The notes beneath the pieces are model-generated. The model saw only the letters and a list, made by a program, of their open reading frames with translations. It made no database searches and was not told the DNA's origin. Shown here piece by piece: positions 32,275 through 44,104 of a DNA stretch of 64,000 nucleotides (position 1 is its first letter; each line of letters starts with the position of its first letter). The stretch is from NCBI GenBank assembly GCA_011037195.1, contig JAAEAF010003366.1:1-64000 (forward strand), given 5' to 3'. This DNA comes from Triatoma infestans. Lineage: Eukaryota > Arthropoda > Insecta > Hemiptera > Reduviidae. Made by a program: the position numbers and the translations under genes.

Positions 32275-33931
32275 TGCCTCAAATACTACCTCAAAATCTT
32301 CTAATGATTTATAAAGGCACCGTTCGATCTATATTAGATTATGCTTCAGTAATATACGGAAGAGCTAAAGAAAATCATCTTAAAGCATTAAATACGGTGC
32401 AAAATTCGGCCATAAGAATATGCTTAGGTAGTATAAGATCTACCCCTGTGAATGCCTTATTAGCAGAAGCTGGTGAACCTCCGCTAGAGTTACGTAGAAA
32501 ATGGTTAGAAAGGAAAAGGATAGTTAAAGTATATAGCGATGTCGCCCATCCAGTAAGACCTCTTATTGCATCCTTCATAGAATTAAATGAATTTTTACAA
32601 TTTAATTCAAATGACCCTATTGATTTTCCTCAAATTTTAGAAGTTTTAAATCAAATGCACATTTCAGTCGGCCATATTGCTTATCAACAAGTTGCACCGA
32701 TGTCAATGTTAAACATTAATGTTATTCCAACCATGACTAATGTAACAGGAAATAAAAACTCCATACCTCCCTACCTTCTATATTCTGAAACAATGGCAAT
32801 GATACATAGCAAATATGCAGATTATTACCAAATATTCACTGACGCCTCTAAATCTAATAATTATACAGGTATTGGAATATATGATCCTCAGAAGAAAATG
32901 TCAGTCGGAGAAAAAGTGCCACACAAATTATCTATACTAAGTGCCGAACTTCTGGCTATATTTAAGGCATTACAAACCATAAATGATTTCTCCGAAAACA
33001 ATGTTGTAATTTTTACAGACTCCAAGTCAAGTTGCCTAGCGTTGGAGTCATTCAAATACGGGGAAAGTACTAATGCAATTGTACATAAAATAATAACAGA
33101 AATCATTAATAGCTCCAAAAATATTGCAATACAATGGTTACCAGGGCATATTGATATATATGGCAACGATATGGCAGATGCAGCCGCAAAATTATGTAAT
33201 AATGACAGGTATAGTGAGACAAAAATCGACCTACCACTTGACGACTGCCTACGACAGACAAGGTCCATATTATTGCGAGAATGGCAAACTTTATATGAAA
33301 GAGAATCCTCTCAGAAAGGAATGTACCATTTCACTAATATGCGTACCATATCTTTGAGACCTTGGTTCAAAAAATGCAAATTATTAAGAGGCCAAATAGT
33401 GACACTGACTAGACTACGCACAGGACATGGACGGACAAATAAAACTATGTTCTTATTTAAATTGGTAACGTCTGCTAATTGTGAAGTGTGCAGTGTTGAG
33501 GAGAACGTTGAACATGTTATCATGTCATGTAAGAAGTATGAGAGCATCAGGAAAAACTATAAAATATTTACAAAATTTACCACACTGACTGACATACTGC
33601 ACAGTAATATTGACGACATGAAACTTTTATACAAGTTCGTGGTCGATACAAAGTTACAGATATGAATATAAAGTTAAGATTATAATAGTATTATTGGGTA
33701 TAGTTTCTAATTGTTATTGTTAGATATTTATTATTTTAGTGTTCTTTTAGTGTTATTATTTTAGAGAACTATTCAAGTATATTTATTAATTATATTATAC
33801 TTTATTTGTTGTTATTGTTAGAGACTTAGTAAATTATTATTAATAAGCATCAGTATAAATGATAACAAAACTGGTAGTACCTGGCAATATGGGAGTTTCC
33901 AATAAAACACCCAAGCCAAAAAAAAAAAAAA
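32275..33931 (+). mobile_element. 5'-truncated non-LTR retrotransposon with perfect 13-bp TSD
   Basis: The element is bounded by AATATTAAAATAC at 32262-32274 and again at 33932-33944, directly after a poly-A tail (about 33918-33931). It starts inside the ORF2 thumb region and carries the RNase H and zinc-finger part, a ~250-bp 3'UTR and the tail. The perfect target duplication and open frame point to a fairly recent insertion. Confidence 0.85.
32304..33665 (+). CDS. LINE ORF2 C-terminal part: thumb, RNase H, zinc finger
   Basis: 453 codons from the first ATG after the truncation. The frame is open upstream to the element edge, so this Met is only the first available one. Residues 1-75 resemble the post-RT thumb (SILDYASVIYG, then NTVQNSAIRICLG). 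RNase H follows at about 175-300 with all four acidic residues: D180 (IFTDAS), E215 (SAELLAI), D239 (FTDSKS) and D292 (GNDMADAAA), plus the LPGH motif. The C-terminal finger reads CEVC...NVEHVIMSC. Such an arrangement is typical of I-, R1- or LOA-group elements. The frame is intact, but reverse transcriptase and endonuclease are absent, so it cannot mobilise itself. Confidence 0.85.
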   Translation: MIYKGTVRSILDYASVIYGRAKENHLKALNTVQNSAIRICLGSIRSTPVNALLAEAGEPPLELRRKWLERKRIVKVYSDVAHPVRPLIASFIELNEFLQFNSNDPIDFPQILEVLNQMHISVGHIAYQQVAPMSMLNINVIPTMTNVTGNKNSIPPYLLYSETMAMIHSKYADYYQIFTDASKSNNYTGIGIYDPQKKMSVGEKVPHKLSILSAELLAIFKALQTINDFSENNVVIFTDSKSSCLALESFKYGESTNAIVHKIITEIINSSKNIAIQWLPGHIDIYGNDMADAAAKLCNNDRYSETKIDLPLDDCLRQTRSILLREWQTLYERESSQKGMYHFTNMRTISLRPWFKKCKLLRGQIVTLTRLRTGHGRTNKTMFLFKLVTSANCEVCSVEENVEHVIMSCKKYESIRKNYKIFTKFTTLTDILHSNIDDMKLLYKFVVDTKLQI

Positions 33932-34069
33932 AATATTAAAATACATCTTTTCTCTATTTAAATTCGTAATAGACAATTTATCGTACTACAAATTTTTGTT
34001 TGTGCATTGAGAATAGTTTAAAAATTAGAAGTACCGAATATATTTGTGGCTCGCTTGTGCAGAAATTTT

Positions 34070-34215
34070 AAAATTCCAAGCTAGCTAGAGCTTGTTCTGA
34101 CACATTGGTGGCCTTAAAAAAAGGGCTGTTGATAATTCTATATACCCAGCTTATTTCCTTGTGGGCGCAGATTAAGCTTGGCAAAAAAAACTTCGAATTA
34201 TTCAGAACAATTTTG
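34070..34215 (-). pseudogene. Decayed duplicate of an H1 3' end
   Basis: Just downstream of the live H1, this stretch repeats the H1 stem-loop and C-terminal codons in degenerate form (GGTGGCCTTAAAAAAAGGGC near 34107, then GTTGATAATT and TTATTTCCTTGTGGGCGCAG). It is closest to the relic at 7395-7565. Confidence 0.65.
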
Positions 34216-34229
34216 TGTACCATTTGCAC

Positions 34230-34266
34230 CAAAGTGATTATTTGGTGGCCCTGAAAAGGGCCGTTG
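34230..34266 (-). terminator. Histone 3' stem-loop and downstream TCACT motif (H1 b)
   Basis: Minus-strand stem-loop at 34247-34262, TCACT at 34233-34237, 9 nt past the stem. Confidence 0.95.
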
Positions 34267-34300
34267 ATAATTTTTTTTAACAACGCTGCTGCTTTGGAGC

Positions 34301-34918
34301 TTATTTCTTTTTAGGCGCAGCCTTTTTTGTTGCTGGCTTCTTCGGCTTTGCTTTGGGAGCTGCTGCTTTCTTTGTTTTTGTCGGAGTGGCCTTCTTTGGT
34401 TTAGGAGCCTTAGGTGTTGTCGGGGGTTTCTTAGTTTTCTTTGCCTTGGGAGGAGCAGCCGCCTCTTTTTTCTTCACTGGCGATGCTTTCTTTTTAGTAG
34501 CGGTTGCCTTTTTCTCAGTGGCCGGCTTCTTAGGTTTTGCTTTCGTGGTAGTCTTTTTGCTTTTAACACTTCCTTCCGATCCTCCGAGTCTAAAAGAACC
34601 TGCGGCTCCCTTACCTTTAGTTTGTACCAGTTCACCAGATTCTACAGCAGATTTAATGTACTTTCTTATAAACAAAGACATTTTCTCCGAATCTACATTG
34701 TACGTGGTACTAATGTATTTCTTGATAGCCTGCAATGACGAACCACCTCTTTCTTTCAAATCCTTTATTGCGGCAGTCACTATTTGCGATGTTGGAGGAT
34801 GTGTCACCTTCTTTTTGGCTGCTTTCGCGGCAACTTTTTTCTTTGGTGACCCCTTAGTCTTCGTAGCCGCAGTTGAAGGAGAGGACTCCACAGCAGGTTG
34901 TTCAGTAGTTTCTGTCAT
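34301..34918 (-). CDS. H1: Linker histone H1, paralogue b
   Basis: 205-residue linker histone. N-terminal MTETTEQPAVESSPSTAA is followed by a basic patch, the winged-helix domain at about 39-112 (THPPTSQIVTAAIKDLKERG, IRKYIKSAVESGELVQTKGK, ending GSFRLGG), and a long Lys/Ala/Pro tail with KPKKPATEKK-type repeats ending PKKK. The start is the ATG at 34918. It is intronless with stem-loop and shares the 17-nt promoter element with the other H1. It is the closest relative of the pseudogene at 27804 and of the two 3'-end relics, so this lineage has been copied repeatedly. Confidence 0.96.
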   Translation of the reverse strand: MTETTEQPAVESSPSTAATKTKGSPKKKVAAKAAKKKVTHPPTSQIVTAAIKDLKERGGSSLQAIKKYISTTYNVDSEKMSLFIRKYIKSAVESGELVQTKGKGAAGSFRLGGSEGSVKSKKTTTKAKPKKPATEKKATATKKKASPVKKKEAAAPPKAKKTKKPPTTPKAPKPKKATPTKTKKAAAPKAKPKKPATKKAAPKKK

Positions 34919-34959
34919 GTTTATGGATGCGCAGTAACGTACAGCTGCGCACTATTGCC

Positions 34960-34995
34960 AAGCTTATAAGCTATGGGCCGGACCATAACGTAGAC
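34960..34995 (-). promoter_or_regulatory. H1 b promoter: TATA-like box and 17-nt shared element
   Basis: CTTATAAG near 34962-34970 and CGGACCATAACGTAGAC at 34979-34995, the latter identical to 16773-16789. Confidence 0.7.
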
Positions 34996-34999
34996 TGGT

Positions 35000-35880
35000 C
35001 ACAGTATGCCTTTTGTGAACAACTAATAACATGAGGCGAGTGTTCATTTCACAAAATTTTTAATTTTTTTAATGTTATTTATAAAAACTTAAGAAATTTT
35101 CAAATGCATAGACGTTTTACCCATAATCCCAACTTTATTAACTACATGTTTATTATGGAAAATAAGAATAAGATATTACATAATTCGTTGTTAAAATGAC
35201 GAATGGGCTGAACTTAAGGGTCACACTGAGTAATTATTTATTAATAACTTTTTAAAATTCCAGAAATATTATTATCTATTTTATTTATGTTATTCTCAAT
35301 AAACTCTAGTACCGAAAGAAATCAAAATTTTCTGCTTATGTACTACTTTACAATATAAAATTTACCCTTAAAGTTGGCAAGAATATCACTTTCGATTTGT
35401 TTGCGAGCTGCACTTCGACATTGCAGGAGGTGTTCGAGAAATGAAAAAGTACTCTTAATATTTAAATATTTAATCATTTTTAACCATTTTTTTGTCTTAT
35501 AATATGTTATGAAAAGGTTTTTAAGATTCTTTAATACAAACTCGTCAGTACCCTAAAAATTGCGATTATGTACCGTTTGCACTTACTTGGCAATATAGTG
35601 CAATATTTTTACTTGACGATTTCAAAAATTCTTTAATACGAGTAGAACATGTTTTGATTATTATAAGATATTCATTATAAGCTTTGTGTTTGTGAAAATT
35701 TTGATTTAATATTTCAAATCCTACTAGAAACAATTTTTCCATTAACCTGACTCTTTACTAAAAGAGATTCCCTATTTATAGTAATGGTCTTATAGATGAA
35801 ATAATTTATTACTAAACAGATAAGTAGTTAGTAATATTAACAATACCCAAACTGAGCTTCTACTTAACGACCAGGGAAAA
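35000..35880. other. Spacer, nothing recognised
   Basis: AT-rich stretch that marks the right-hand limit of the recognisable histone genes. Confidence 0.45.
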
Positions 35881-35899
35881 AAGTATTGAATTCAATGAA

Positions 35900-36545
35900 T
35901 TTCTATGGGATGAAATTTCAGTTTATCCATACAAGTCTAGTCTAATGAACTAAATTATTTAAATGTTAAGTCTTAATTTTCAACCATGGAGGCAGGATTA
36001 TAATTACCATTGTTCACTATGTAATATGGGTATATATGAAGGAGTTTTTCATTTTTTATGTGAGTGTCCTATTTTATCCCCTTACCGCTTACGATTTTTC
36101 GGTTTTAGGCATTTGTCTATGGACAGGTGTCTTACTATTCTTAATGGAGAAAACTGGAATGGTTTATACCTATTCGCTACCTCTGCTCTATCCTATAGGA
36201 AATTTTTAATCAGTGAATTTAATTTTAATTAATATGGAGTGTGTGTTTATTTTGTAATTATTATTTTTTTTTTTTTGTTATTATTTGGCTCTTGCCTTAA
36301 TCTCTGTTTAACTAATTTTTTTTTGAAGGATTATTTATAATTTACATTATAGTTTCTCGCTAGTTTTTATTATAATAAAATATATTATTGTTATCATTTT
36401 TATTAATGATACATATTGTTCATCAAACTCGGCAGACGGACCATGGTCCCAATGTCTTGTAATGTTTGTCTAAATTTATAAAAATAATGGATACTGTATC
36501 AATTATATAATAAAACATTATTATTATTATTATTATTATTTTATT
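35900..36545 (+). mobile_element. 5'-truncated LINE with (ATT)n tail
   Basis: The frame 35963-36232 encodes the ORF2 C-terminal tail: CSLCNMG...GVFHFLCECPIL, then RCLTILNGENWNGL, and stops after SEFNFN. The 3'UTR has the GCAGACGGACCATGG block and ends in ATTATTATT repeats at about 36519-36541. It is related to the fragment at 290-900. Reverse transcriptase and upstream parts are missing. Confidence 0.65.
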
Positions 36546-36549
36546 TTGA

Positions 36550-38935
36550 TTTTATTTTGATTAATCGTTTATCTTTGCTTCTCGTTTATTTTGATGGGAT
36601 GTAATACAGAATTTTGTCCCTCTAGAGGTCTGTAAATCTGTTTGTGCTTCAATAAGCCCCAAAAACTAATCAAACTAATTGGACAAACTTCAGGGTACAA
36701 AACTATGCTCTTAGTTGATTGTGATTTGAATATTTTTTTTTATGTATTCGATAGCATGGTTAGCCCGATGAGTATTTTTGAAGAAATCAAATTTTGCCTC
36801 AAACATGAGAATCCTAATTATCTCAAAAAAACTCATTTAACAAAAATTAAGAAAAAAGAAAAAGTAAAAAAAAATGTATGGCACATTTCGTCTATTAAGG
36901 TTTCTTATTGTCTCTCTAATTGTTTCATTGTATCACTCAGATATTATCAAAGAGAATGATTCTTTCCAAATTTAGATAATTCAGTCTATCTTTGTTTCTT
37001 GAATAGATGTGGAAAATCTGCATTGCAGGATTTTATCATTCTCAGTATTTTTGTTTTGTTTTGTTAGTTTTGACCGATTCCGAATTCTCTGTATCTATTG
37101 TCAAATTGCAGTTCAAGATCGTGTAGACAGTTTATTTCAGCTTAAATTTCTGCCACACAAAGAAGTGATTGATTACATAATTTCTAGTATATTCTTCTTT
37201 TTTATCTACTTTAAAGGCATGTTCTTGAAAGTACTATTACATTAACACATCTAATTCAATGAAAACAATTAGCATGATTGATTTCTTTTTAAAATTTTTC
37301 AAATCAATCGATCGAGAAGTTCTTTAAACGTTTTATCGAGAAAATCTACTTTAATGGTGTCTACTTGTCGGATTAAAGGGCAATAAATGTATTCCTATTG
37401 TACCAAAATTTTATCGTTACTTCACCTATGTAACTTTTTCAGTTTCTACAAGCATTGATTTAGATCAGTTTAAAGAAATAACTAAATGAAACGATTTCCA
37501 TTACTAAACATATTACCAATAAACGTATCTAGTAAAGCTAAAAAGACCTAAATAAAATGAAATTATTCATATTTCAAAAGTACATCTTGATTGTGTATTA
37601 ATTGCATTACTTACTAGTCACCAAAACTGCTGTAAATTGCTGATTCACCTTGGAGAATGTGACGAAATGCTAAGATTCTTGGATTATTTGTATATAAACA
37701 TTTTTCATAAAGCTTTCTTTTCTATCGATATTTTGTCAATCATTTTTGGGTACTTCATTGATTAAATGTGCATGCAATGGATTTTAAATGTATTAAAATA
37801 ATAATAATCGCATATTTAAGAGTTACACTAAAAAAACAAACGTTAGCAGAAAAATTTAGACTGTAATATAAAATCATTGATTATAGCTTTAGAATAAAAT
37901 AGAATGTCTCTTTATTTATCAATGCAAAGCAAATTACACCATTGTTACAAAAAAATAACAAAATGAAAAATAAAGGACTTACGGTAAGCTGATCGTTAGA
38001 GTGAGTTTGGCTCATCATATAAATTATTCTCTAACAGAATATTTAATAACCAAGTAAACATGAAAATAATCCTTTGAAAACTCAAAATATAAAAACAAAA
38101 CTAAAATAGAACCTTACTTTTAGCCGTATTTTAGCTTATTATTAGCTGTATTTATATTCTATTTTTTTAAATAATTTTTCTTTTCATTGTTATTAAGATA
38201 CATAAAAGTGTTGAATAATAACAACAAGAGTGCTAATAGATCAAATGACATGACAAAGTTATTTTGATCCTGTAATGGAACCGTTTGATGTAATTCCTGA
38301 TGTAGTAGATGTCTTGAAGAGGGCGGAAGGTAGTTGAGAGATTTTGGAAGTTAGTGCATCGAATTATTAATACGGATTTTATAAAAATAAACTGTATTTT
38401 AACAATAATTTTAACGTATAAATGGTAACTAATAACTAGCAAAATACTTAGGAATAAATAGAAGATAAATAAGTAATAAATTAGAATGATAAAATAAACG
38501 AACTAAGATGCACTACTAAAAGATAATAAGTTTAAATGAAACTGTGTATAGTCGCGTAAACTGCTGCTCGTGTATATGGACGTGCTCGTATCGTCGTATA
38601 AGATATAATGATCTTCTCGTTGTATATGATAGAGTTTATATATCGGTGTTGGCCACACTCACACCAAGACATCTGTCCTAGTGTGCGACCTTCGTAGTTT
38701 GCTGACCTTATTTAGGTCAGTGGCCAACCTTATCGGTGCTTGCTTTGATGTAAAGTATTGAAAAGGGCTTTGTTGTTTGTTTGGCCGGCATTGTCTTGAA
38801 GACGGTGGCCTGCTAGGTCGCTGATTATAAATTGCTCTTTTATTACTGCCATCCTTTGTTAAGATAGCAGCTGGCTGGAACCACTTTGACATTGGTATGA
38901 CTTTCCATGTCATTACAATCCACACAAAGATACAT
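36550..38935. other. Long AT-rich region without recognisable gene
   Basis: Short frames (36642-36959, 37009-37245, 38659-38925) have no convincing motif. A segment at 37790-37860 is repeated at 44680-44750. The composition becomes less AT-rich at 38560-38930, close to the LINE end. Confidence 0.4.
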
Positions 38936-38944
38936 AGATTACCC

Positions 38945-41900
38945 CTCAGTGAGTCATTATTCTATGCCGTAAAGCATTTGCGTTTTTACAGTACATGACC
39001 AATGTTCTCCAGTCATTGCCATTTAGATATTTAAGTACCCGATCTCTGGACAGCGGAGTATGTTTGAAATATTTCATACGTACTTCACTTAGAGTGGGAC
39101 ATCAGCAAGAAAATGAAAAAGGTCTTCTATTTCATTAAGACTACATATAGAACATAACAGCTCTGATTTTTAAAATATTTATAATTTAAATTCAGCAAAT
39201 CCCCACGAAATTTAAATATCCATCTCATGAAAGATAACGGCTGCTGATCGGTAATATAACGTTTTTCTTTTAAATTAATTCTAATTCTCTGTATAATAAG
39301 GTAACACTGGATTCTCTGACTCTTTGTACAAAATAAAACCGCAACGAGATTTTTAAGGTCTGACGATTTGAATACCATTTTAAAACTGCAACTCTTCCAA
39401 AATTTTACTTCTAATATTATTAAGCGTCTTCTCCCATAACTCTATTATTAAAGTTATTACAACTCAATTCTATGTTAATGTTATGGTTTTTAGATAAATT
39501 AATTATAGTTTCAAACCAAAATATTTTTTGTTTTACAATCTGCTGCGCTATAATTTTGGGAAGCCTATTACTGGGGAGCCGAGTTAACTTAATAATATAA
39601 TTATAGTGTGTTAATTGAAAGTGTAAAAATGGAGAGCAATTTGGTTTCAACAAACAGTAATGCATTTGGAGAGTTCGAAGGTAATTTAAATAACTTTTTT
39701 TAGGATATATCGTAGTAGTTTCTCGATATTATCATGTATTTCCCCACCCCAAAGTTTGGCCCCATAGCAAAGCACCGATCTGCTCACCGAGTTAAAAACA
39801 TGCATTTTTGCTGAAAATGAAACATTATTATTTTCTATTATAGGTGACCAAACAGCGTTTAAAGCCATTTTGGCTAGTTAGGGGGTTTCTGGCGCAGGGG
39901 CTATGATACTAGTCTTGGGGGTTGCAAGAGCGCTGCTGCACCTCATCCAATCCGATGACCTTTTGGGCGCTCAGTTTTTTTGTGTTTTTTTACTGTTTAA
40001 AACTAGTATGTTTTATGTATTGTTTCATGTTTAATTCATTTTTTTGTGTTTTTTTACTGTTTACGTTTAGTACTAGTTTGTATTAAAAATACTAAAAACT
40101 GAATTAAACATGAAACAATACATAAAACATACTAGTTTTAAACAGCAAAAAAACACAAAAAACTGAATTAAACATGAAACAATACAAAAAACTGAGTAGT
40201 AGTTAAGTAGTAGGGTAGTTACCCTAGATTATGTTAGGAGTTAGGGGGTTTCTGGCGCAGGGGCTATGATACTAGTCTTGGGGGTTGCAAGAGCGCTGCT
40301 GCACCTCATCCAATTCGATGAGCTTAATTATCTTCCAAATCGATGAGTTCAATTATCATGCAATCCGATACCTTTTGGGCGCTCATTTTTTTTGTGTTTT
40401 TTTACTGTTTAAAACTAGTATGTTTATGTATTGTTTCATGTTTAATTCAGTTTATTGTATTGTTTCATGTTTAATTCAGTTTTTTGTGTTTTTTTACTGT
40501 TTAAAACTAGTATGTTTTATGTATTGTTTCATGTTTAATTCAGTTTTTAGTATTTTTAATACAAACTAGTACTAAACGTAAACAGTAAAAAAACACAAAA
40601 AAATGAATTAAACATGAAACAATACATAAAACATACTAGTTTTAAACAGTAAAAAAACACAGAAAAACTGAGCGCCCAAAAGGTCATCGGATTGGATGAG
40701 GTGCAGCAGCGCTCTTGCAACCCCCAAGACTAGTATACAGCCCCTGCGCCAGAAACTCCCTAACTACCCTACTTTGGCTTATGAAACTTTTTCGGCGCAA
40801 TGCTTAGCCATTGATAAGGTAGGAGTCAAACGGATTCCGAGATACTTGTAATCATGAACTACTTCTATTTTATCTGAACCAAGAAACCATTTCTCATTCT
40901 TTGCAGTCTTCCCGCCATTCCTAAAAATAATAATTTTTTATTTATTGAGGTTAATTCTCAGACCACACAACTTACTATATTCATATACAGCATTAATCAT
41001 AGCTTGCAAGGTGTATGGTTGAGACGCAACTAATACAACATCGTCTGCATACGCGAGTAGTTTCACTTTACACTCGTTTGATACCACTGCTCCATCGGAC
41101 CCAAATAATCGTCTAAATCGTTTATAAATAGTGAGAATAACGTTGGGGATACGAGGCAGCCTTGTCTTACTCCAGTCTTAATTTTAAACTTATCTGTAAG
41201 ACCGTCCGAACTCCAAACACGGGCACTAGTATTAGACAGTAGATTTCGAATGGAGTTTTTTCTATTTTTGTACTTAGCCCAAGCTGATATAGTTTGACTA
41301 TTATATATAGTCTACACTGTCCAGAGCGGCTGTGAAATCTATAAAAAAAGAATAGATTTTCTGCCTCTTTTTACTTAATTTAAGTTTTATTAAATTAAGT
41401 AAACTGAAGGTTGTCCACCGTCGAGTAGGTTTTCCTAAAACCAGCTTGAAATTCGTGCATTATATTATTGTTATCGATCCAATCATTTATTCTTTTTAAA
41501 ATAGGCCAGTGTATAATTTATCCATAGAATTTATAAGAGAGATTCCCCTATAATTATTGACAGAGTTTATATCCCTTTTTTTAATTAAAGGAAAGATAAT
41601 GGACACTTTAAAACTATCTGGAATTTCTGCCGTATCGAAAATTCTATTAAATATCTTTAACATCAGTTGAAGAAATGAAGAAGGCGCATATTTATAAAAT
41701 TCAAAAGGAATTCTGTCTTCACCAGGTGCCTTATTATTTTTTGATTATATTAATACTAATTGTAATTCTTCCATTGAAAATCGGCTGTCTAACATATCAT
41801 TTATGAATAAAGGTTCAACATAGATTAATCTATTGGAAATAGCGGGAGGGTTGTATACTTTTTTAAAATATATTAACCAATCTGCAGCCGTTATACTGCC

Positions 41901-43138
41901 CAAAATACCACCCTTACTTTTTATAAATACTCTCACTGTTTCCCAGAACTCTTTACTGTTTTTAACGCAATTTAACCTCTGAGCGCACTCTGTAAAATGT
42001 AGTTTCTTTTTATTTACACACAAATCTTTATAACTTTTGTTCATTTCTAAGTACATCAACTTGTCTTCCGTTCTATTGTATAATTTTTCTTAAACAATTT
42101 TAATTTATTAAAAGAATTACACCTAGCTTTATTAAATTCTTTATCATACCATGGTTTTTTCCACGAAGAGAGACATTTATTATAAGGATTATAATTTGCA
42201 GACTTCTTTATTATATCACTTAAAGTATTTATATTAAAGTGTTTATCTTCTACATTAAGGTTGTCGGCTCGAATATATCTATTAACGTTACTTTGATAAG
42301 CCTCTTTATTTTGACTAGACCAGTTTAATTTCGGAACAACAGGTTTCGTTGAATTTAAAATTTCTATATTACTCATTCTAAAGGAAGTTATAATTGGCAT
42401 ATTATCTGAAAAAAGTTTATTGTCAACTTTAAAATTATTCACTAAGGGAAGTAAATTCAAATTTATACTAGCATAATCAATGACAGAGTTCTCCGTTGCT
42501 CCAATATAAGTAAACTCGCCATTTCTATCATTTTCATTCTACCATTTAATATAACACAGCCAAAATCAGTAAAAAGTTCCAATAGCTTTCGGCCGTTACT
42601 GTTAACAAATTGATCTTTAGATAAGCGGTTTAAATTGATAATATTAGAACTTACATGTAAATATTTGCAGGACAGAGACTGCAAATTACCTAATCTGCTA
42701 TTAAAATCTCTCATTAGAAAGATATTTAAATCATAATTCTCAGACAAGAAATTAGACAAGTCACTAAAGTCAGAGTCCCATGAATTACAATTCAAATATA
42801 CTGGGTATACATAAACTAGTAATTATTTAAATTAATTAATACCAAATCTCTAAAAGAAATATTACAAAAAGACACTTACTTATTTGAAATGACAGACTTC
42901 TTAATCCCTTAGATTCTTCCACCTGAAGCTCTTCCAAGTTTGATTCTCTTTTAGCAAACTCCCACTTTACATGAAAATTATTAAAGACTACATCCATACT
43001 TGACTGTTCCTCCTTCGTCACGAAGGTTTCAAAAAGTAGAATAACGTCAAAATTATTTAAATAACATTCAAAGTCAGGTTTGTCTAATTTATTTCTTAAG
43101 CCTCGATTATTGTAAGCTAATATATCTAAATTGTGCAC
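38945..43138 (-). pseudogene. LINE ORF2: endonuclease, reverse transcriptase, zinc finger (broken)
   Basis: The endonuclease starts NLDILAYNNRGLRNKL and contains MRDFNSRLG (normally GDFN) and SDNMPI (normally SDH), so two expected active-site residues are changed. RT pieces in the minus frames include APGEDRIPFEFYKYAP, YRGISLINSMDKLY and the catalytic box LLAYADDVVLVASQ near 41060. RT is interrupted at 40772 by the foldback element and resumes as AKMALNAVWSPIIEN. The tail carries LLCSICSLNEIEDLFHFL and later YLNGNDWRTL. At least six frame breaks are needed to read it through. Confidence 0.8.
39876..40772. mobile_element. Nested foldback/MITE-like palindromic element
   Basis: Both ends carry the same terminal inverted repeat (AGTTAGGG-GTTTCTGGCGC and its complement). 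TTTGGCT flanks the element at 39869-39875 and 40773-40779. A second internal copy of the left terminus begins at about 40233, so one element is inserted in or duplicated within another. The interior consists of palindromic blocks such as ACTGTTTAAAACTAGTATG and its complement and has no coding capacity. A 7-8 bp target duplication would fit hAT-type mobilisation, but the family is not established. Confidence 0.75.
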
Positions 43139-43198
43139 ATGAGAAATGTGTTTATATCCATAGTTATTAGGTTTAATTTTGCTAGAAGACTTTAGTTG

Positions 43199-44095
43199 CT
43201 ATTGATTCTTCGCATTCTCTTCATTAGTATTTGAAGGGGAATCCGCTAGGTTACTCTTCTTTTCCGGATGAGTGCTATACGGCCTGTCTGCAACTGATGC
43301 TTCCTTCTTTTTCTCGGGAAGGCCTGGCTTTTTACTTCTAGTGTTATAAGATCTTATGCTCTTATCAGACTTGTTATCTTTAACGCTACTATCCCTGTCC
43401 GATTGATCGGTTTCACTTCCTGACACTTGACTTCTATAGGTTCTTTCATATTCTGTGTTCAGTTCTTCAGCGTATATACTCATTTACTGCCAGTTTACTC
43501 CCTCTTAGTGGGGCATGTTTACCAAATTCACGTATTTTTTCAAAAATGGGATTAAGTTTGTTCTTATTTCACGAACCTGAGAAGAATAATCTTGAGTAAT
43601 TCTGAAATTGGATCCTGATAACTTTTTTCCATTTCTTAGTACATGTAATTTGGATTTAAAAGACGCCATCTTCACCAAAATAGGACGTGATTTTCCGGCA
43701 GAAGAAGATATGCCCAATCTGCGTACCCTAACTATATCACTGCTATCTATTCCAGTCTCCATTTTCAAACCAATAACGTTAATGACGAATCTACTAAATC
43801 GTCATAAGTTTCTTTTTCTTGTTCTGTAATATTCTAGATAATTAAGTTATTCTCCCTTTCTCCATTTCGCAGTGAATTTAATTCTGCTTCCTGTTTTCTT
43901 ATTGTCTCTTTCAAATTTATATTTTCTTTTTTAATACATTCTAAATCCGATGTAAATTTTTCAAGTTTCAAATCAATTTTAGACATTGATTTTTTTTTAT
44001 TTCTGACATATCTTGACTGTTTTTATCTGCGTTACTTTTTAATTCTAATAACAAATTTTTAATTTCAATAGAAATAGGCTGATCAGTCTGAGGCA
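43199..44095 (-). pseudogene. LINE ORF1 (coiled coil and RNA-binding region, broken)
   Basis: The start at 44095 gives MPQTDQPISIEIKNLLLELK, then a heptad-like stretch (FTSDLECIKKENINLKETIR) consistent with a coiled coil. After two shifts and a stop the frame at 43768-43505 has DIVRVRRLG, KSRPILVKMAS and NFRITQDYS, characteristic of the RRM-type ORF1 of CR1/L2/I-like LINEs. A Ser/Lys-rich tail with YNTRSKKPGLPEKKKE follows (43483-43199). ORF1 normally binds element RNA. Confidence 0.65.
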
Positions 44096-44104
44096 TGTTT
44101 GTTT

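Larger units (their letters stand above)
38940..44100 (-). mobile_element. Two-ORF non-LTR retrotransposon, decayed, nearly full length
   Basis: Reading right to left: ORF1 (44095-43199), AP-endonuclease (43138 to about 42400), linker, reverse transcriptase (about 41750-40850), an 897-bp foldback insertion (39876-40772), RT thumb (39868-39686) and a C-terminal zinc finger (about 39160-39080). All coding parts have shifts and stops. Untranslated ends are not resolved. The C-terminus resembles the fragments at 290 and 35900, so this is probably the parental structure of those pieces. Confidence 0.8.

Noticed and set aside
34353..34937. 194-codon frame opposite the H1 gene
   Set aside because: It is the antisense shadow of the H1 coding sequence and reflects H1 codon composition.
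36642..37245. Two plus-strand frames that first suggested a transposase
   Set aside because: I could not match any transposase motif, the frames are AT-rich, and there are no terminal repeats.
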